A DNA stretch of 13,749 bases from Oscillospiraceae bacterium (GCA_902797555.1 CADBTM010000109.1:1-13749), one strand, 5' to 3'; numbered from the stretch's first letter, positions 1 to 6,996 are shown. Numbers and translations are program-made. The notes: generated by a model from the letters alone, not told the origin.

Positions 1-451
1 CGATGGGGGGCGCGATAAGCTTTGCCAGCGCCACGCCCACAAAAACCGTCACCGCGGGGGTCACCAGGATGTCGATCTTGGTCTCCTTGCTCACCAGCTT
101 GCCGCATTCCGCGGCGACGATGGCGATGACGAGAACGGCCAGCGGGCCGCCGGCGCCACCCTCGGCGTTGGCCGCCCAGCCTACCGCCGTCAGGGAAAAG
201 AGCACCATGGGCGGCTCCTTGAGGGCATAGCCGATGGCGATGGCCATGGCCGGGCCGGAGATCGCCATGGCATAGGTGCCCACGTCGGTGAGCATCTTCC
301 AGCCGATCTGCTGTCCCAGCGTTTTCAGGATCGTGCCGATGAGCAGCGAGCAAAACAATCCCTGTGCCATTGCGCCAAGCGCGTCGATGCCATAACGCTT
401 GAGCGAGATCTCCACGTCCTTCTTTTTCAAAAAACCGCGAAGCTTTTCCAT
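1..451 (-). CDS. PTS EIIC-type membrane protein (PTS_EIIC_2-like), 3' end outside window
   Basis: The first 150 codons of a minus-strand gene are visible; the rest lies left of the window. The protein starts MEKLRGFLKKKDVEISLKRY and continues with GIDALGAMAQGLFCSLLIG, then hydrophobic stretches at about residues 24-45, 55-75, 80-105 and 120-145, so it is an integral membrane protein. The N-terminus (short basic/acidic helix, then RYGIDALxAMAQGLF) resembles the EIIC-like family often annotated as PTS sugar transporter subunit IIC (PF13303); some members are thought to be sensors or non-canonical transporters, and substrate cannot be told. The ATG at 449-451 is preceded by GGGAGGT at 459-465. 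It has its own promoter at 502-530 and is divergent from spoIIE. Family call is from recalled similarity; membrane nature is directly visible. Confidence 0.8.
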   Translation of the reverse strand, partial: MEKLRGFLKKKDVEISLKRYGIDALGAMAQGLFCSLLIGTILKTLGQQIGWKMLTDVGTYAMAISGPAMAIAIGYALKEPPMVLFSLTAVGWAANAEGGAGGPLAVLVIAIVAAECGKLVSKETKIDILVTPAVTVFVGVALAKLIAPPI

Positions 452-501
452 GTGCCCTACCTCCCGTCAAAAGACGAAATTGCAGTATTCTGCCGTCAGC
501 T

Positions 502-530
502 ATCATATCATGTTGCGAGGAAAAATGCAA
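502..530 (-). promoter_or_regulatory. Sigma-A-type promoter for the EIIC-like gene
   Basis: On the minus strand TTGCAT (525-530) and TATGAT (502-507) are separated by exactly 17 bp, with a TGA extended -10 directly before the hexamer. The start codon lies about 50 bp downstream. A Spo0A-box-like site (533-539) sits just upstream of the -35. Confidence 0.6.
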
Positions 531-532
531 TC

Positions 533-627
533 TCCGACAAAGGTCTTTTCCGTTTTTTGACGAAAAACCCGTTTTCTATTTCCCCTGCCATTTCCGGACA
601 GGTTTCCGTCTCCTTCCCCCCTACAAT
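533..627 (+). promoter_or_regulatory. Candidate Spo0A-controlled promoter region of spoIIE
   Basis: Two heptamers resemble the Spo0A box core TGTCGAA with one mismatch each: TGTCGGA on the minus strand (533-539) and TGACGAA on the plus strand (558-564, inside TTTTTTGACGAAAA). Downstream, CGGACA (595-600) and TACAAT (622-627) are 21 bp apart. The Bacillus subtilis spoIIE promoter is known to be a Spo0A-activated sigma-A promoter with an unusually long 21-bp spacer, so the match is suggestive. The boxes lie about 30 bp above the -35 instead of overlapping it, and could also act on the divergent gene. Binding is inference. Confidence 0.35.
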
Positions 628-663
628 GGAGAAAACACCAAAAATCGGGAAGGAGCGAAAACA

Positions 664-2883
664 ATGGATCAAAAGCGACGGGGTGGGGTGCGGCTGCGCT
701 CCCGGGCAAAGCCCCGGCCTGCGGGGGACAAGCTGCTGCTCCATCAGGGGATGGGCGCGGCGCTGGGGGCGGGGTTTGCCCTGTCCTCGCTGGGCGAGGG
801 GATCGCCCCCTTCGGCATCGCATATATCGCGGCGGCCTCCCATCCGGTCTTTGCCGGGGCGGGCGCGTTTTTCACCTATGTGGTGCAGGGGGGCAAAACC
901 GGTCTCAGTTCGGCGGCGGCGGTGGCCGTCATGCTCACCTGCCGTCTGGTGCTCGACGAAACCGAAGCCGCCCGCAGGCGCTATTTCTATCCCCTGTGCG
1001 CCGGGGTGGCGCTTTTGTGCACGCTGGGGGTGACGGCGGTCTCCCTGCGGGAAGGGCTGCTGACGCTGTGCGCCGCCCTTTTGTGCAGCGGGTTTGCCCT
1101 GCTGCTTCGTCAGGCGCGGCAGGGCTGGACGTGGGGCAAGCTCACCGCTCTGCTGGGACTGCTGCCCGCCCTGCTCCCCCTGCGGGCGTGGGGCTTTTCT
1201 CCCGGGATGGCAGCCGGTGCCTTTGTCGTTTTGTGTGCCTCCTGCGCCGCCGGGGCGGCGCCCGGTGCGGCGGTAGGAGCGGTCTTCGGCGCCTGCGCCG
1301 ATCTGACGCTGGGACAAGCCCCCTTCACCGCTCTCACGCTGTCGCTGGCGGGACTGGGCTGCGGCGCACTGCGGGAAAAGGGTGTCCGCCCCTGCGCCCT
1401 CAGCTTTGCCGCCGTGTGCGGCGCTGTCTGCCTGTGGCTGGGAAAAAGCACCCTGTTTGCCGAGGCGCTGGCCGCTGCGGCGGCCTATACCTTGCTTCCC
1501 TCCGCCCTGCGGGAGCGCATCCGCGCCGCTCTTTCCGGTCTGTCACGCCCTGCGGGAAGGGATCTCTCCCTCACTCTGCCTGCCCTCCGGCAGGCGGTAT
1601 CCGGCCTCCGTGAGGCGCTGGCGGGAGAGGCGCCCGCCGATCCCGGAGATCTGAGCACGGTCTATCGCGCCGCCTGCGAGGCGGCCTGCCGCACGTGCAA
1701 GAATCTGTCCCGCTGCTGGCAGAGGGACGACGATATGCGCCGCATGCTGTCCGACGCCGCCGACGCCCTGCGGGCGCGACACGGGCTGGAACCCGGCGAC
1801 CTTCCTCCCTGGTTTGTGGAGAGCTGCCCGCGGGCCGAGCGCTTTTGCGGCGCCGTCAACGACGCCTATCGGGAATCCCTCCGCCGTCAGGCAAGACAAA
1901 GCCGCGAAGCCGCGATGCAGTCTGTCCTGTCCGCCCAGTATGACAGCATGGAGACCCTCCTGGGCGCCGCCCTGCGCCGGGGTGCTCCCGATCCCGTGCT
2001 GGAGGATCGGGTGTCCCGGGTGATCCATGCCTACATCCCCGGGGCAAAAGCACAGGTGCTCACCCACGACGGCCGTCTGCGGGTGGATCTGCTCTTTCCC
2101 GCCGGTCGTCCCTCCGGGCTGGACGATCCCCGCCCCATGGTGCGCTCGCTGGAGGGGGCGCTGGGCGTCTCTCTCCTGCCGCCAAAGCCGGTGCGCACCG
2201 CCAGGGGCGCGGCCTATACCCTCACCCAGCGCCGTCTGCTCGAGCCCGAGCTTGCCTCCTGCGTCCGGGCAAAGGACGGGCAGGAGGTGTGCGGCGACAG
2301 TCTGCTGCACCTCATCACCGACGACGGTCGGCTGATCCTCCTTTTGTCCGACGGCATGGGCACGGGCGAGGCGGCAAACGAGGCCTCCCGCCGTGCGGTA
2401 GAGCTGGTGGCAGGGTTTGCGCGCTCAGGCTGCAGTCTGGCAAGCGGAGTGGCGGCGGTGCTGCCCGTGCTGGCCGCCCGTTTTCCCCAGTGGGGGTTCG
2501 TCACGCTGGATCTGGCGGAGATCGACCTGTTTACCGGGAGAGCGTCGCTGCTCAAATACGGCGCGGCGCCCGGCCTGCTGCTGCGGGAGGGCAAACTGAC
2601 CCGCATCGCGTCAAAGGCGCTGCCCGCCGGGCTCGAGCCCGCAGGCTATCCCGCCCGTCCGATCACCCTCCGCCTCAAGCCGGGGGATCGACTGCTGCTG
2701 CTCAGCGACGGCGCGTGGGAGCTGCCCGACCCCGAGCAGTTTTTCCGGACAAACGGCAGCAAGCGCCCCGAGGCGGTGGCAGAGGAATGGATCGCCCGTG
2801 CCGCTGCCGCGGGCGCGGGAGACGATATGTCCGTGCTGGCCGTCGCGCTGCACGGCGCGGAAGAACAGGAGGAGCTATGGTAA
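664..2883 (+). CDS. spoIIE: Stage II sporulation protein E, PP2C-type phosphatase
   Basis: SpoIIE is the membrane phosphatase that dephosphorylates SpoIIAA at the asymmetric septum and so activates sigma-F in the forespore; it also binds FtsZ. The 739-residue protein has a basic N-terminal tail, a polytopic Ala/Leu/Gly-rich region (about residues 25-290) with roughly ten membrane helices, a central regulatory region containing Cys-rich AACRTCKNLSRCW, and a C-terminal PP2C/SpoIIE domain (about 525-735). Metal-site motifs are present: SDGMGTGEAA (Asp563), LLLLSDGAWELPD (Asp682) and GAGDDMSV (Asp720, Asp721). It is somewhat shorter than the roughly 820-residue B. subtilis protein, mainly in the N-terminal half. 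The ATG at 664 follows GGAAGGAG at 648-655. The stop overlaps the next gene, implying translational coupling. The N-terminal helices of B. subtilis SpoIIE and the catalytic motifs make this call secure. Confidence 0.95.
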   Translation: MDQKRRGGVRLRSRAKPRPAGDKLLLHQGMGAALGAGFALSSLGEGIAPFGIAYIAAASHPVFAGAGAFFTYVVQGGKTGLSSAAAVAVMLTCRLVLDETEAARRRYFYPLCAGVALLCTLGVTAVSLREGLLTLCAALLCSGFALLLRQARQGWTWGKLTALLGLLPALLPLRAWGFSPGMAAGAFVVLCASCAAGAAPGAAVGAVFGACADLTLGQAPFTALTLSLAGLGCGALREKGVRPCALSFAAVCGAVCLWLGKSTLFAEALAAAAAYTLLPSALRERIRAALSGLSRPAGRDLSLTLPALRQAVSGLREALAGEAPADPGDLSTVYRAACEAACRTCKNLSRCWQRDDDMRRMLSDAADALRARHGLEPGDLPPWFVESCPRAERFCGAVNDAYRESLRRQARQSREAAMQSVLSAQYDSMETLLGAALRRGAPDPVLEDRVSRVIHAYIPGAKAQVLTHDGRLRVDLLFPAGRPSGLDDPRPMVRSLEGALGVSLLPPKPVRTARGAAYTLTQRRLLEPELASCVRAKDGQEVCGDSLLHLITDDGRLILLLSDGMGTGEAANEASRRAVELVAGFARSGCSLASGVAAVLPVLAARFPQWGFVTLDLAEIDLFTGRASLLKYGAAPGLLLREGKLTRIASKALPAGLEPAGYPARPITLRLKPGDRLLLLSDGAWELPDPEQFFRTNGSKRPEAVAEEWIARAAAAGAGDDMSVLAVALHGAEEQEELW

Positions 2884-3143
2884 AAAGCACAACCCGACAG
2901 GCCTTGGTCATCGACACGGCGGCAGAGGGGGTGGAACGCGCCATCCTCATTCTCTCCCGGGGGCAGGGCGACCCGCCCCTGCGATCCGAGGAGGATCTGG
3001 TGCGTCTGGCCGAAGCGCTGGCGCAGGAATACACCCCTACCCCCGAAAAGCATCCCCGGCGGATCACCCCCGACAACCTGATCTGGCTGCTGCTGGGCGG
3101 CGCGGCGGTGGGGGCGGCTTGGGTGGCCTCCGGCCTGCTGTAA
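2877..3143 (+). CDS. Small protein with C-terminal membrane anchor, coupled to spoIIE
   Basis: An 88-residue protein whose ATG (2877-2879) overlaps the last seven bases of spoIIE; AGGAGG lies at about 2868-2873, inside the end of spoIIE. The first 65 residues are soluble and charged (MVKSTTRQALVIDTAAEGVE; an acidic helix EEDLVRLAEALAQEY), followed by a Pro/Arg-rich stretch and one hydrophobic segment at about residues 68-88 (LIWLLLGGAAVGAAWVASGL) that runs to the end. This is the layout of a tail-anchored protein. I do not recognise the family. The overlap suggests coordinated synthesis with SpoIIE, so a role at the sporulation septum or as a SpoIIE partner is possible but is inferred from position only. 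Confidence 0.75.
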   Translation: MVKSTTRQALVIDTAAEGVERAILILSRGQGDPPLRSEEDLVRLAEALAQEYTPTPEKHPRRITPDNLIWLLLGGAAVGAAWVASGLL

Positions 3144-3144
3144 G

Positions 3145-3196
3145 GTGGAAAACTCTGTGGAAACGGTGGAAAAGCCCTGTGAAAAGATGTGGATAT
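3145..3196 (+). repeat. Five GTGGAAAA-like direct repeats, mean period 11 bp
   Basis: Five short units begin at 3145 (GTGGAAAA), 3157 (GTGGAAAC), 3166 (GTGGAAAA), 3179 (GTGAAAAG) and 3189 (GTGGATAT). Steps are 12, 9, 13 and 10 bp, about one helical turn each. The last one reads TGTGGATAT and matches the complement of the DnaA box (TGTGGATAA) at 8 of 9 bases; the others match at 6 or 7. The cluster lies between the small gene's stop and the D-aminopeptidase promoter. A protein-binding array (DnaA or another regulator) is possible; it is not proven. Confidence 0.4.
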
Positions 3197-3209
3197 TCCG
3201 CCTCCCCTC

Positions 3210-3238
3210 TTGTTTCCCATCCCGAAACGTGATAAAAT
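3210..3238 (+). promoter_or_regulatory. Weak candidate promoter for the D-aminopeptidase pair
   Basis: TTGTTT (3210-3215) and TAAAAT (3233-3238) are 17 bp apart, 36 bp ahead of the first start codon. The -10 matches five of six consensus bases, the -35 only three. The upstream repeat cluster could supply activator sites. No terminator was seen between the small gene and here, so read-through is also possible. Confidence 0.35.
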
Positions 3239-3274
3239 ACAGGTATGAATTTTCTCTTGAAGGAGGAACGCAAC

Positions 3275-4078
3275 ATGCGGGTATTTATCAGCGCGGACAT
3301 CGAAGGCACCACCTTCACCACTCTTTGGGACGAAACCGAACGGGGTAAGGATCTCTATCCTGCCGCTGCAAAGCAGATGACCGCCGAGGTCAAGGCTGCC
3401 TGTGAAGGCGCCATCGCCGCAGGAGCGGATTATATTCTGGTCAACGACGCCCACGACGAGGCCATCAACATCGACGTGCGGGAGCTTCCCGAATGCGTGG
3501 AGGTCATTCGCGGCTGGTCCGGCAGCCCCTTCAGCATGGTGGACGGCATCGACGAGAGCTTTGACGCCGTCATGTTCGTGGGCTATCATTCTGCCGCCGG
3601 ACGCAAGAACAATCCCCTTTCCCACACCCATTCCACCATCACCACCGAGGTGCGGCTCAACGGCATGATCTGCTCGGAGTTCCTGCTCTATTCTCTGGCC
3701 AGCGCCACCAAGGGTGTGCCCTCCGTGCTGCTCACCGGCGACCGCGGCCTGATCGACGACACGCTGGAGCAAAACATCCATCCCAATCTGAAAACCGTGG
3801 CTGTCAAGGACGGTCTGGGCGGCGCCACCCGCTGCCTCAATCCCATCCTCGCCTGCAAAAAGATCCGCGCCGCCGCCGAGGAGGCCTGCAAGCAGGATCT
3901 GAAGGACGCGCTGGGCAAGGTGCCCGAGCACTTCGTCTTTGAGGTTTCCTACAAAGAGCATCGGGACGCCGTGCGCAAGTCCTTCTATCCCGGCTTTACG
4001 CTGGTGGATGACCACACCGTGCGCATGGAGACCGACGACTTCCTCAACGTGCTGCGGGCGGTGCAGTTCTGCCTGTAA
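3275..4078 (+). CDS. dppA: M55 family D-aminopeptidase (DppA-like), copy 1
   Basis: A 267-residue zinc peptidase of the M55/DppA family. DppA of B. subtilis removes D-amino acids, chiefly D-Ala, from D-Ala-containing peptides, forms a decameric ring and is made in early sporulation. The metal-ligand pattern is intact: Asp8 and Glu10 in FISADIEGTT, His60 in NDAHDEAINID, His105 in FVGYHSAAG and Glu135 in NGMICSEFLL (B. subtilis 8, 10, 60, 104, 133). His117 in NPLSHTHS aligns with residue 115 of DppA, the proposed active-site position. An upstream in-frame ATG at 3245 exists, but AAGGAGG at 3259-3265 and homology to the MxVFISxDxEG start favour 3275. The next gene is a close paralogue. No dipeptide transporter gene is adjacent, unlike the B. 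subtilis dpp operon, so substrate supply is unclear. Confidence 0.9.
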   Translation: MRVFISADIEGTTFTTLWDETERGKDLYPAAAKQMTAEVKAACEGAIAAGADYILVNDAHDEAINIDVRELPECVEVIRGWSGSPFSMVDGIDESFDAVMFVGYHSAAGRKNNPLSHTHSTITTEVRLNGMICSEFLLYSLASATKGVPSVLLTGDRGLIDDTLEQNIHPNLKTVAVKDGLGGATRCLNPILACKKIRAAAEEACKQDLKDALGKVPEHFVFEVSYKEHRDAVRKSFYPGFTLVDDHTVRMETDDFLNVLRAVQFCL

Positions 4079-4091
4079 GGAGGTGCCTTCC

Positions 4092-4901
4092 ATGAAAGTC
4101 TTCATCAGCGCCGACATCGAGGGCACTACCCTCACCAATTCGTGGAACCAGACCCATCCCGTCACCGATCTGGCCACCGCAAAAATGCACACCCAGCAGA
4201 TGACCAACGAGGTCGTGGCCGCCTGCGAGGGCGCCATCGCCGCCGGAGCCACCGAGATCCTCATCAAGGATGCCCATGGCTCCGCCATCAACATCGATCC
4301 CACCCAGCTCCCCGAGTGCGCTCAGATCATCCGCAGCTGGAACGGTCACCCTTATGCCATGGCCTACGGTGTGGACAGCACCTTTGACGCCGCCATGTTC
4401 GTGGGATATCATTCGGCCGCCGGCCGCCGGGGCAATCCCCTCTCCCACACCTATTCCACCAAGACCACCTCTGTCCGCCTCAACGGCATGATCTGCACCG
4501 AGTTTCTGCTGTTCAGCTATGCCTGCGCGCTGGAGGGCGTGCCCTCTGTGCTGCTCACCGGCGACAAAATGCTCACCGAGGATTCCCTCGCCCAAAACGT
4601 CCATCCCAAGCTCAAGACGGTTGCCGTCAAGGACGGTCTGGGCGGCATGATCCGCTGCCTCCATCCCAACGAGGCCTGCCGCCGCATCCGCGCGGCCGCC
4701 GAGGAGGCCTGCAAGCAGGATCTGACCGACGCTCTTTGTACCCTGCCCAAGCACTTTACGCTGGAGCTCTCCTACAAGGAGCATCGGGACGCCGTGCGCT
4801 ACTCCTGGTTCCCCGGATTCCGTCTGATCGACGACCACACCATCCGTATGGACACCGATAATTATATGGATGTGCTGGGGTGCGTCTCCTACATCTTCTA
4901 A
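4092..4901 (+). CDS. dppA: M55 family D-aminopeptidase (DppA-like), copy 2
   Basis: A 269-residue paralogue of the preceding gene, about two thirds identical by eye along the whole length. All zinc ligands are kept: Asp8, Glu10 (FISADIEGTT), His62 (IKDAHGSAINID), His107 (FVGYHSAAGR) and Glu137 (NGMICTEFLL); His119 in NPLSHTYST matches the proposed active-site position. Compared with copy 1 it has two extra residues near 31 and differs most at residues 14-40 and 80-96, near metal or substrate loops, which could change specificity. Its RBS AAGGAGGT (4077-4084) overlaps the stop of copy 1, and 13 bp separate the genes, so they are surely co-transcribed. A terminator follows at 4913. The two subunits may form separate rings or a mixed ring; the sequence cannot say which. 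Confidence 0.9.
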   Translation: MKVFISADIEGTTLTNSWNQTHPVTDLATAKMHTQQMTNEVVAACEGAIAAGATEILIKDAHGSAINIDPTQLPECAQIIRSWNGHPYAMAYGVDSTFDAAMFVGYHSAAGRRGNPLSHTYSTKTTSVRLNGMICTEFLLFSYACALEGVPSVLLTGDKMLTEDSLAQNVHPKLKTVAVKDGLGGMIRCLHPNEACRRIRAAAEEACKQDLTDALCTLPKHFTLELSYKEHRDAVRYSWFPGFRLIDDHTIRMDTDNYMDVLGCVSYIF

Positions 4902-4912
4902 GCGATTTCATC

Positions 4913-4940
4913 AAAAAGAGGCCGAAAAGCCTCTTTTTTT
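4913..4940 (+). terminator. Rho-independent terminator of the dppA pair
   Basis: AAAAAGAGGC (4913-4922) pairs with GCCTCTTTTT (4929-4938) around a CGAAAA loop, followed by more T. The GAGGC/GCCTC core is the stable part. It lies 11 bp past the stop codon of copy 2. Confidence 0.85.
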
Positions 4941-4951
4941 AAAATTTGTTC

Positions 4952-4980
4952 TTGACTTTTTGCCTTGTCCGTCGTATACT
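4952..4980 (+). promoter_or_regulatory. Promoter of tRNA-Val
   Basis: TTGACT (4952-4957) and TATACT (4975-4980) with a 17-bp spacer, each one base from consensus. The tRNA begins 18 bp after the -10. Confidence 0.85.
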
Positions 4981-4998
4981 ATAAAGGCACTGAGCGAT

Positions 4999-5075
4999 GG
5001 ACGATTAGCTCACTTGGCTAGAGCGCCTGTTTGACGTACAGGAGGTAACAGGTTCGATTCCTGTATCGTCCACCA
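4999..5075 (+). tRNA. tRNA-Val(GAC)
   Basis: The 77-nt gene folds fully: acceptor GGACGAT (4999-5005) with ATCGTCC (5065-5071), D stem GCTC/GAGC, anticodon stem CCTGT/ACAGG with loop TTGACGT (anticodon GAC, Val), a five-base variable loop, and T stem ACAGG/CCTGT with loop TTCGATT. Discriminator A5072 and an encoded CCA (5073-5075) follow. It is a single-gene unit with its own promoter and terminator. Confidence 0.95.
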
Positions 5076-5078
5076 CAA

Positions 5079-5115
5079 AAAAGCACTTGCTTTCGCAAGT
5101 GCTTTTCTTTTTTTT
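5079..5115 (+). terminator. Bidirectional terminator between tRNA-Val and the zinc-ribbon gene
   Basis: A 12-bp perfect stem AAAAGCACTTGC (5079-5090) and GCAAGTGCTTTT (5095-5106) around TTTC. On the plus strand it is followed by CTTTTTTTTTG, ending the tRNA transcript. On the minus strand the stem ends in GCTTTTTTG, which suits the gene ending at 5120. Confidence 0.9.
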
Positions 5116-5119
5116 GTTT

Positions 5120-5506
5120 TTATTCCTCGGGGTTGTCCAGACGGACGCCGCAGCTGTTGCAGAAGCGGGCGTCATCGGCGATGACGGCGCCGCACTGGGG
5201 GCAGTGGCGCTCCACCGGCTGGGCGGGAGCGGCGTTGTCCGCTTTCAGTCCGTTGATCTTGGCCTCCAGCTCCTCGATGGTGCCGTTGGCGGCGGCGATG
5301 CTCTCGCACAGGGCGATCACCTGCGGGTCGGTCACCTTGCCTTCTTTATACTGTGCCCAGAGCAGATCGCCGATCTGCGCCTTGAATTGCTCGATGCTGG
5401 CGTTTTCGCTTTTGATCTTCATGTTGAGCTTGCCGATTTCGATGGCGGTGTTGGCCTTGTCTCCGGCCTGCTTGGCGGCGGCGCTGATTTTATCAAAGAA
5501 TGCCAT
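5120..5506 (-). CDS. Coiled-coil protein with C-terminal zinc ribbon
   Basis: A 128-residue soluble protein. Residues 1-20 form an amphipathic helix (MAFFDKISAAAKQAGDKANT), residues 20-90 are charged and helical with a likely coiled coil (KLNMKIKSENASIEQFKAQI; GTIEELEAKINGLKA), and after a Pro/Ala linker residues 100-120 form a zinc ribbon, CPQCGAVIADDARFCNSCG, with four cysteines (CxxC...CxxC). Proteins of this plan are common and uncharacterised in Clostridia; the ribbon resembles the zinc_ribbon_2 type that often tags regulatory or membrane-associated proteins. The ATG at 5504-5506 follows GGAGGAG, with an extended -10 promoter at 5551-5559. It is a single-gene unit. No function is assigned; an assembly or scaffold role would be a guess. 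Confidence 0.88.
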   Translation of the reverse strand: MAFFDKISAAAKQAGDKANTAIEIGKLNMKIKSENASIEQFKAQIGDLLWAQYKEGKVTDPQVIALCESIAAANGTIEELEAKINGLKADNAAPAQPVERHCPQCGAVIADDARFCNSCGVRLDNPEE

Positions 5507-5550
5507 GGGTATCTCCTCCTTAATGAATACTCGGTTTCCCGGTTGATATC

Positions 5551-5559
5551 AGTATACCA
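5551..5559 (-). promoter_or_regulatory. Extended -10 promoter for the zinc-ribbon gene
   Basis: Minus-strand TGGTATACT: a TGn element fused to TATACT. No good -35 is seen 16-18 bp upstream, which is usual for extended -10 promoters. It lies about 45 bp ahead of the start codon. Confidence 0.55.
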
Positions 5560-5641
5560 TACCGTTTCGGGAAATTCTACGCTTTATCAAGAAAAATTTG
5601 TATCTTTTATGGAAACAGCGGGTAAAAATTGCAAATTCCCT

Positions 5642-5669
5642 TTGAAAGCGGCGTGGAATGTGGTAGAAT
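5642..5669 (+). promoter_or_regulatory. Promoter of the ung cluster
   Basis: TTGAAA (5642-5647) and TAGAAT (5664-5669) are 16 bp apart, with TGG just ahead of the -10 (extended -10). It lies 25 bp before the ung start and is the only clear plus-strand promoter found ahead of ung, nitroreductase, deoD and sfsA. Confidence 0.65.
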
Positions 5670-5694
5670 AAGAAAAAACATGGGGAGGTATGCT

Positions 5695-6366
5695 ATGATC
5701 TCCTTCGGAAACCGCTGGGACGAAATCCTGCAGGACGCCATGCGCGCCCCGTCCTTTGTACATCTGCAGACCTTTTTGGATGAGGAATACGCCCAGGGCA
5801 CGGTCTTTCCCCCTCGGGAGGATCTGTTCAACGCCCTGCGCTATACCGATTATGACGACGTAAAGGCCGTCATTCTGGGTCAGGATCCCTATCACGGCGA
5901 GGGACAGGCCCACGGGCTGGCCTTTTCGGTGCGCCGGGGCGTGCCCACGCCGCCCTCTCTGCAAAATATTTATAAAGAATTGCAGACCGATCTGGGGTGC
6001 GCCATTCCCTCTCACGGGGAGCTCACGGAATGGGCAAGACAGGGCGTGCTGCTGCTCAACACCGTTCTCACCGTCCGGTCGGGTCAGCCCAATTCCCACA
6101 AGGGCAAGGGCTGGGAGCCCTTTACCGACAGCGTGATCCGCGCGCTGGACGCAAGAGAAAAGCCCATGGTCTTTTTGCTGTGGGGCGGCAACGCCCGGGC
6201 AAAGCTGCCTCTCATCCAGGAGATGAACCATCTGGCGCTGGCGGCACCCCACCCCAGCCCCCTTTCGGCCTATCAGGGCTTTTTCGGATGCCGGCATTTT
6301 TCCAAGGCCAACGCCTTTCTGGAGCAAAACGGCATCCCGCCCATCGACTGGCAGATCCACGATTGA
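5695..6366 (+). CDS. ung: Uracil-DNA glycosylase, family 1
   Basis: Removes uracil from DNA to start base excision repair. The 223-residue protein matches family length. Visible motifs: ILGQDPYHGEGQAHGLAFSV with catalytic Asp64, the LLLLNTVLTVRSG segment with the uracil-contacting Asn, the WGGNARAK segment, and AAPHPSPLSAYQGFFG with catalytic His186 and the DNA-intercalation loop. GGGGAGG at 5682-5688 serves the ATG at 5695; the ATG at 5690 is out of frame and the in-frame ATG at 5680 overlaps the RBS, so 5695 is the likely start. It is the first gene of a plus-strand cluster with the nitroreductase 33 bp downstream. Confidence 0.96.
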   Translation: MISFGNRWDEILQDAMRAPSFVHLQTFLDEEYAQGTVFPPREDLFNALRYTDYDDVKAVILGQDPYHGEGQAHGLAFSVRRGVPTPPSLQNIYKELQTDLGCAIPSHGELTEWARQGVLLLNTVLTVRSGQPNSHKGKGWEPFTDSVIRALDAREKPMVFLLWGGNARAKLPLIQEMNHLALAAPHPSPLSAYQGFFGCRHFSKANAFLEQNGIPPIDWQIHD

Positions 6367-6399
6367 CCGCAACCGACATACATACAGGAGGAAGAACTC

Positions 6400-6993
6400 A
6401 TGCTGAAAGATCTCTTAAAGGCCGACCGGAGCTATCGCGGGTTTGACGAAAGCGTGCGTCTCACCGAAGAGCAGCTCACCGACATGATCGACTGCGTCCG
6501 CTACGCCCCCTTCTCGCAAAACTATCAGTCCTTCAAATACTATCTGGCGTGGACGAAGGAGGACTGTGCCAAGCTCCAGCCCTGCACCCACTGGGCGCGG
6601 GATCTCCCCGACCTGACCCTGCCCCATCCGGGACACTGCCCCACCGGCTTTATCGTCATGTGCTACGACACCCGCATCGGTCCCGGCCTCCAGCGGTTTA
6701 TGAAGGATATCGGCATCTGCGCCCACACCATCCTTCTCCGCGCCGTGGAGATGGGCTTGGGCGGCTGCATGATCAACAATTTCCGCCCCGATGAGGTTGC
6801 CGCCGCGCTGGAGCTCGATCCCGTTTACCAGCCCTGCTTTGTCATCGCGCTGGGCAAGCCCGATGAAACGGTGGTCATGCCCGATCTGGAGGAGGGCGGC
6901 GACTATCACTACTACCGCGACGAAAACGACGTGCATTACGTTCCCAAACGGAAAACCGAGGATCTCATCCTCAACAAAACAGAAAGGAAGTAA
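6400..6993 (+). CDS. Nitroreductase family FMN-dependent oxidoreductase
   Basis: A 197-residue member of the nitroreductase superfamily, flavoenzymes that use NAD(P)H to reduce nitro compounds, quinones or related substrates. The N-terminal FMN contact segment DRSYRGFDES and the ARYAPF-like CVRYAPFSQNYQSF are present, as are the central helix DIGICAHTILLRAVEMGLGG and the C-terminal CFVIALGKPDE strand-loop typical of the family. An insert with Cys and His (QPCTHWARD, LPHPGHCP, about residues 60-85) replaces the usual lid region. No signal peptide; a cytoplasmic homodimer is expected. RBS CAGGAGGAA precedes ATG 6400. deoD starts 3 bp after the stop, so the two are co-translated. The physiological substrate cannot be inferred. 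Confidence 0.9.
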   Translation: MLKDLLKADRSYRGFDESVRLTEEQLTDMIDCVRYAPFSQNYQSFKYYLAWTKEDCAKLQPCTHWARDLPDLTLPHPGHCPTGFIVMCYDTRIGPGLQRFMKDIGICAHTILLRAVEMGLGGCMINNFRPDEVAAALELDPVYQPCFVIALGKPDETVVMPDLEEGGDYHYYRDENDVHYVPKRKTEDLILNKTERK

Positions 6994-6996
6994 ACT

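Noticed and set aside
480..511. Plus-strand promoter TTGCAG ... TATCAT upstream of spoIIE
   Set aside because: Spacing is 15 or 20 bp and the sequence is better explained by the minus-strand promoter with a 17-bp spacer and extended -10.
508..1317. Minus-strand open frame spanning the spoIIE promoter region
   Set aside because: Low-complexity Gly/Arg/Gln translation, no RBS, and overlaps divergent promoters and the spoIIE coding region.
3245..3274. Upstream ATG as the start of the first D-aminopeptidase
   Set aside because: It lies before the AAGGAGG site and would add residues not seen in the family; ATG 3275 fits RBS and homology.
2702..4303. 533-codon minus-strand open frame across spoIIE end and the dppA pair
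   Set aside because: It is a shadow of GC-biased codons in the plus-strand genes, which have intact catalytic motifs; the translation has no recognisable family.
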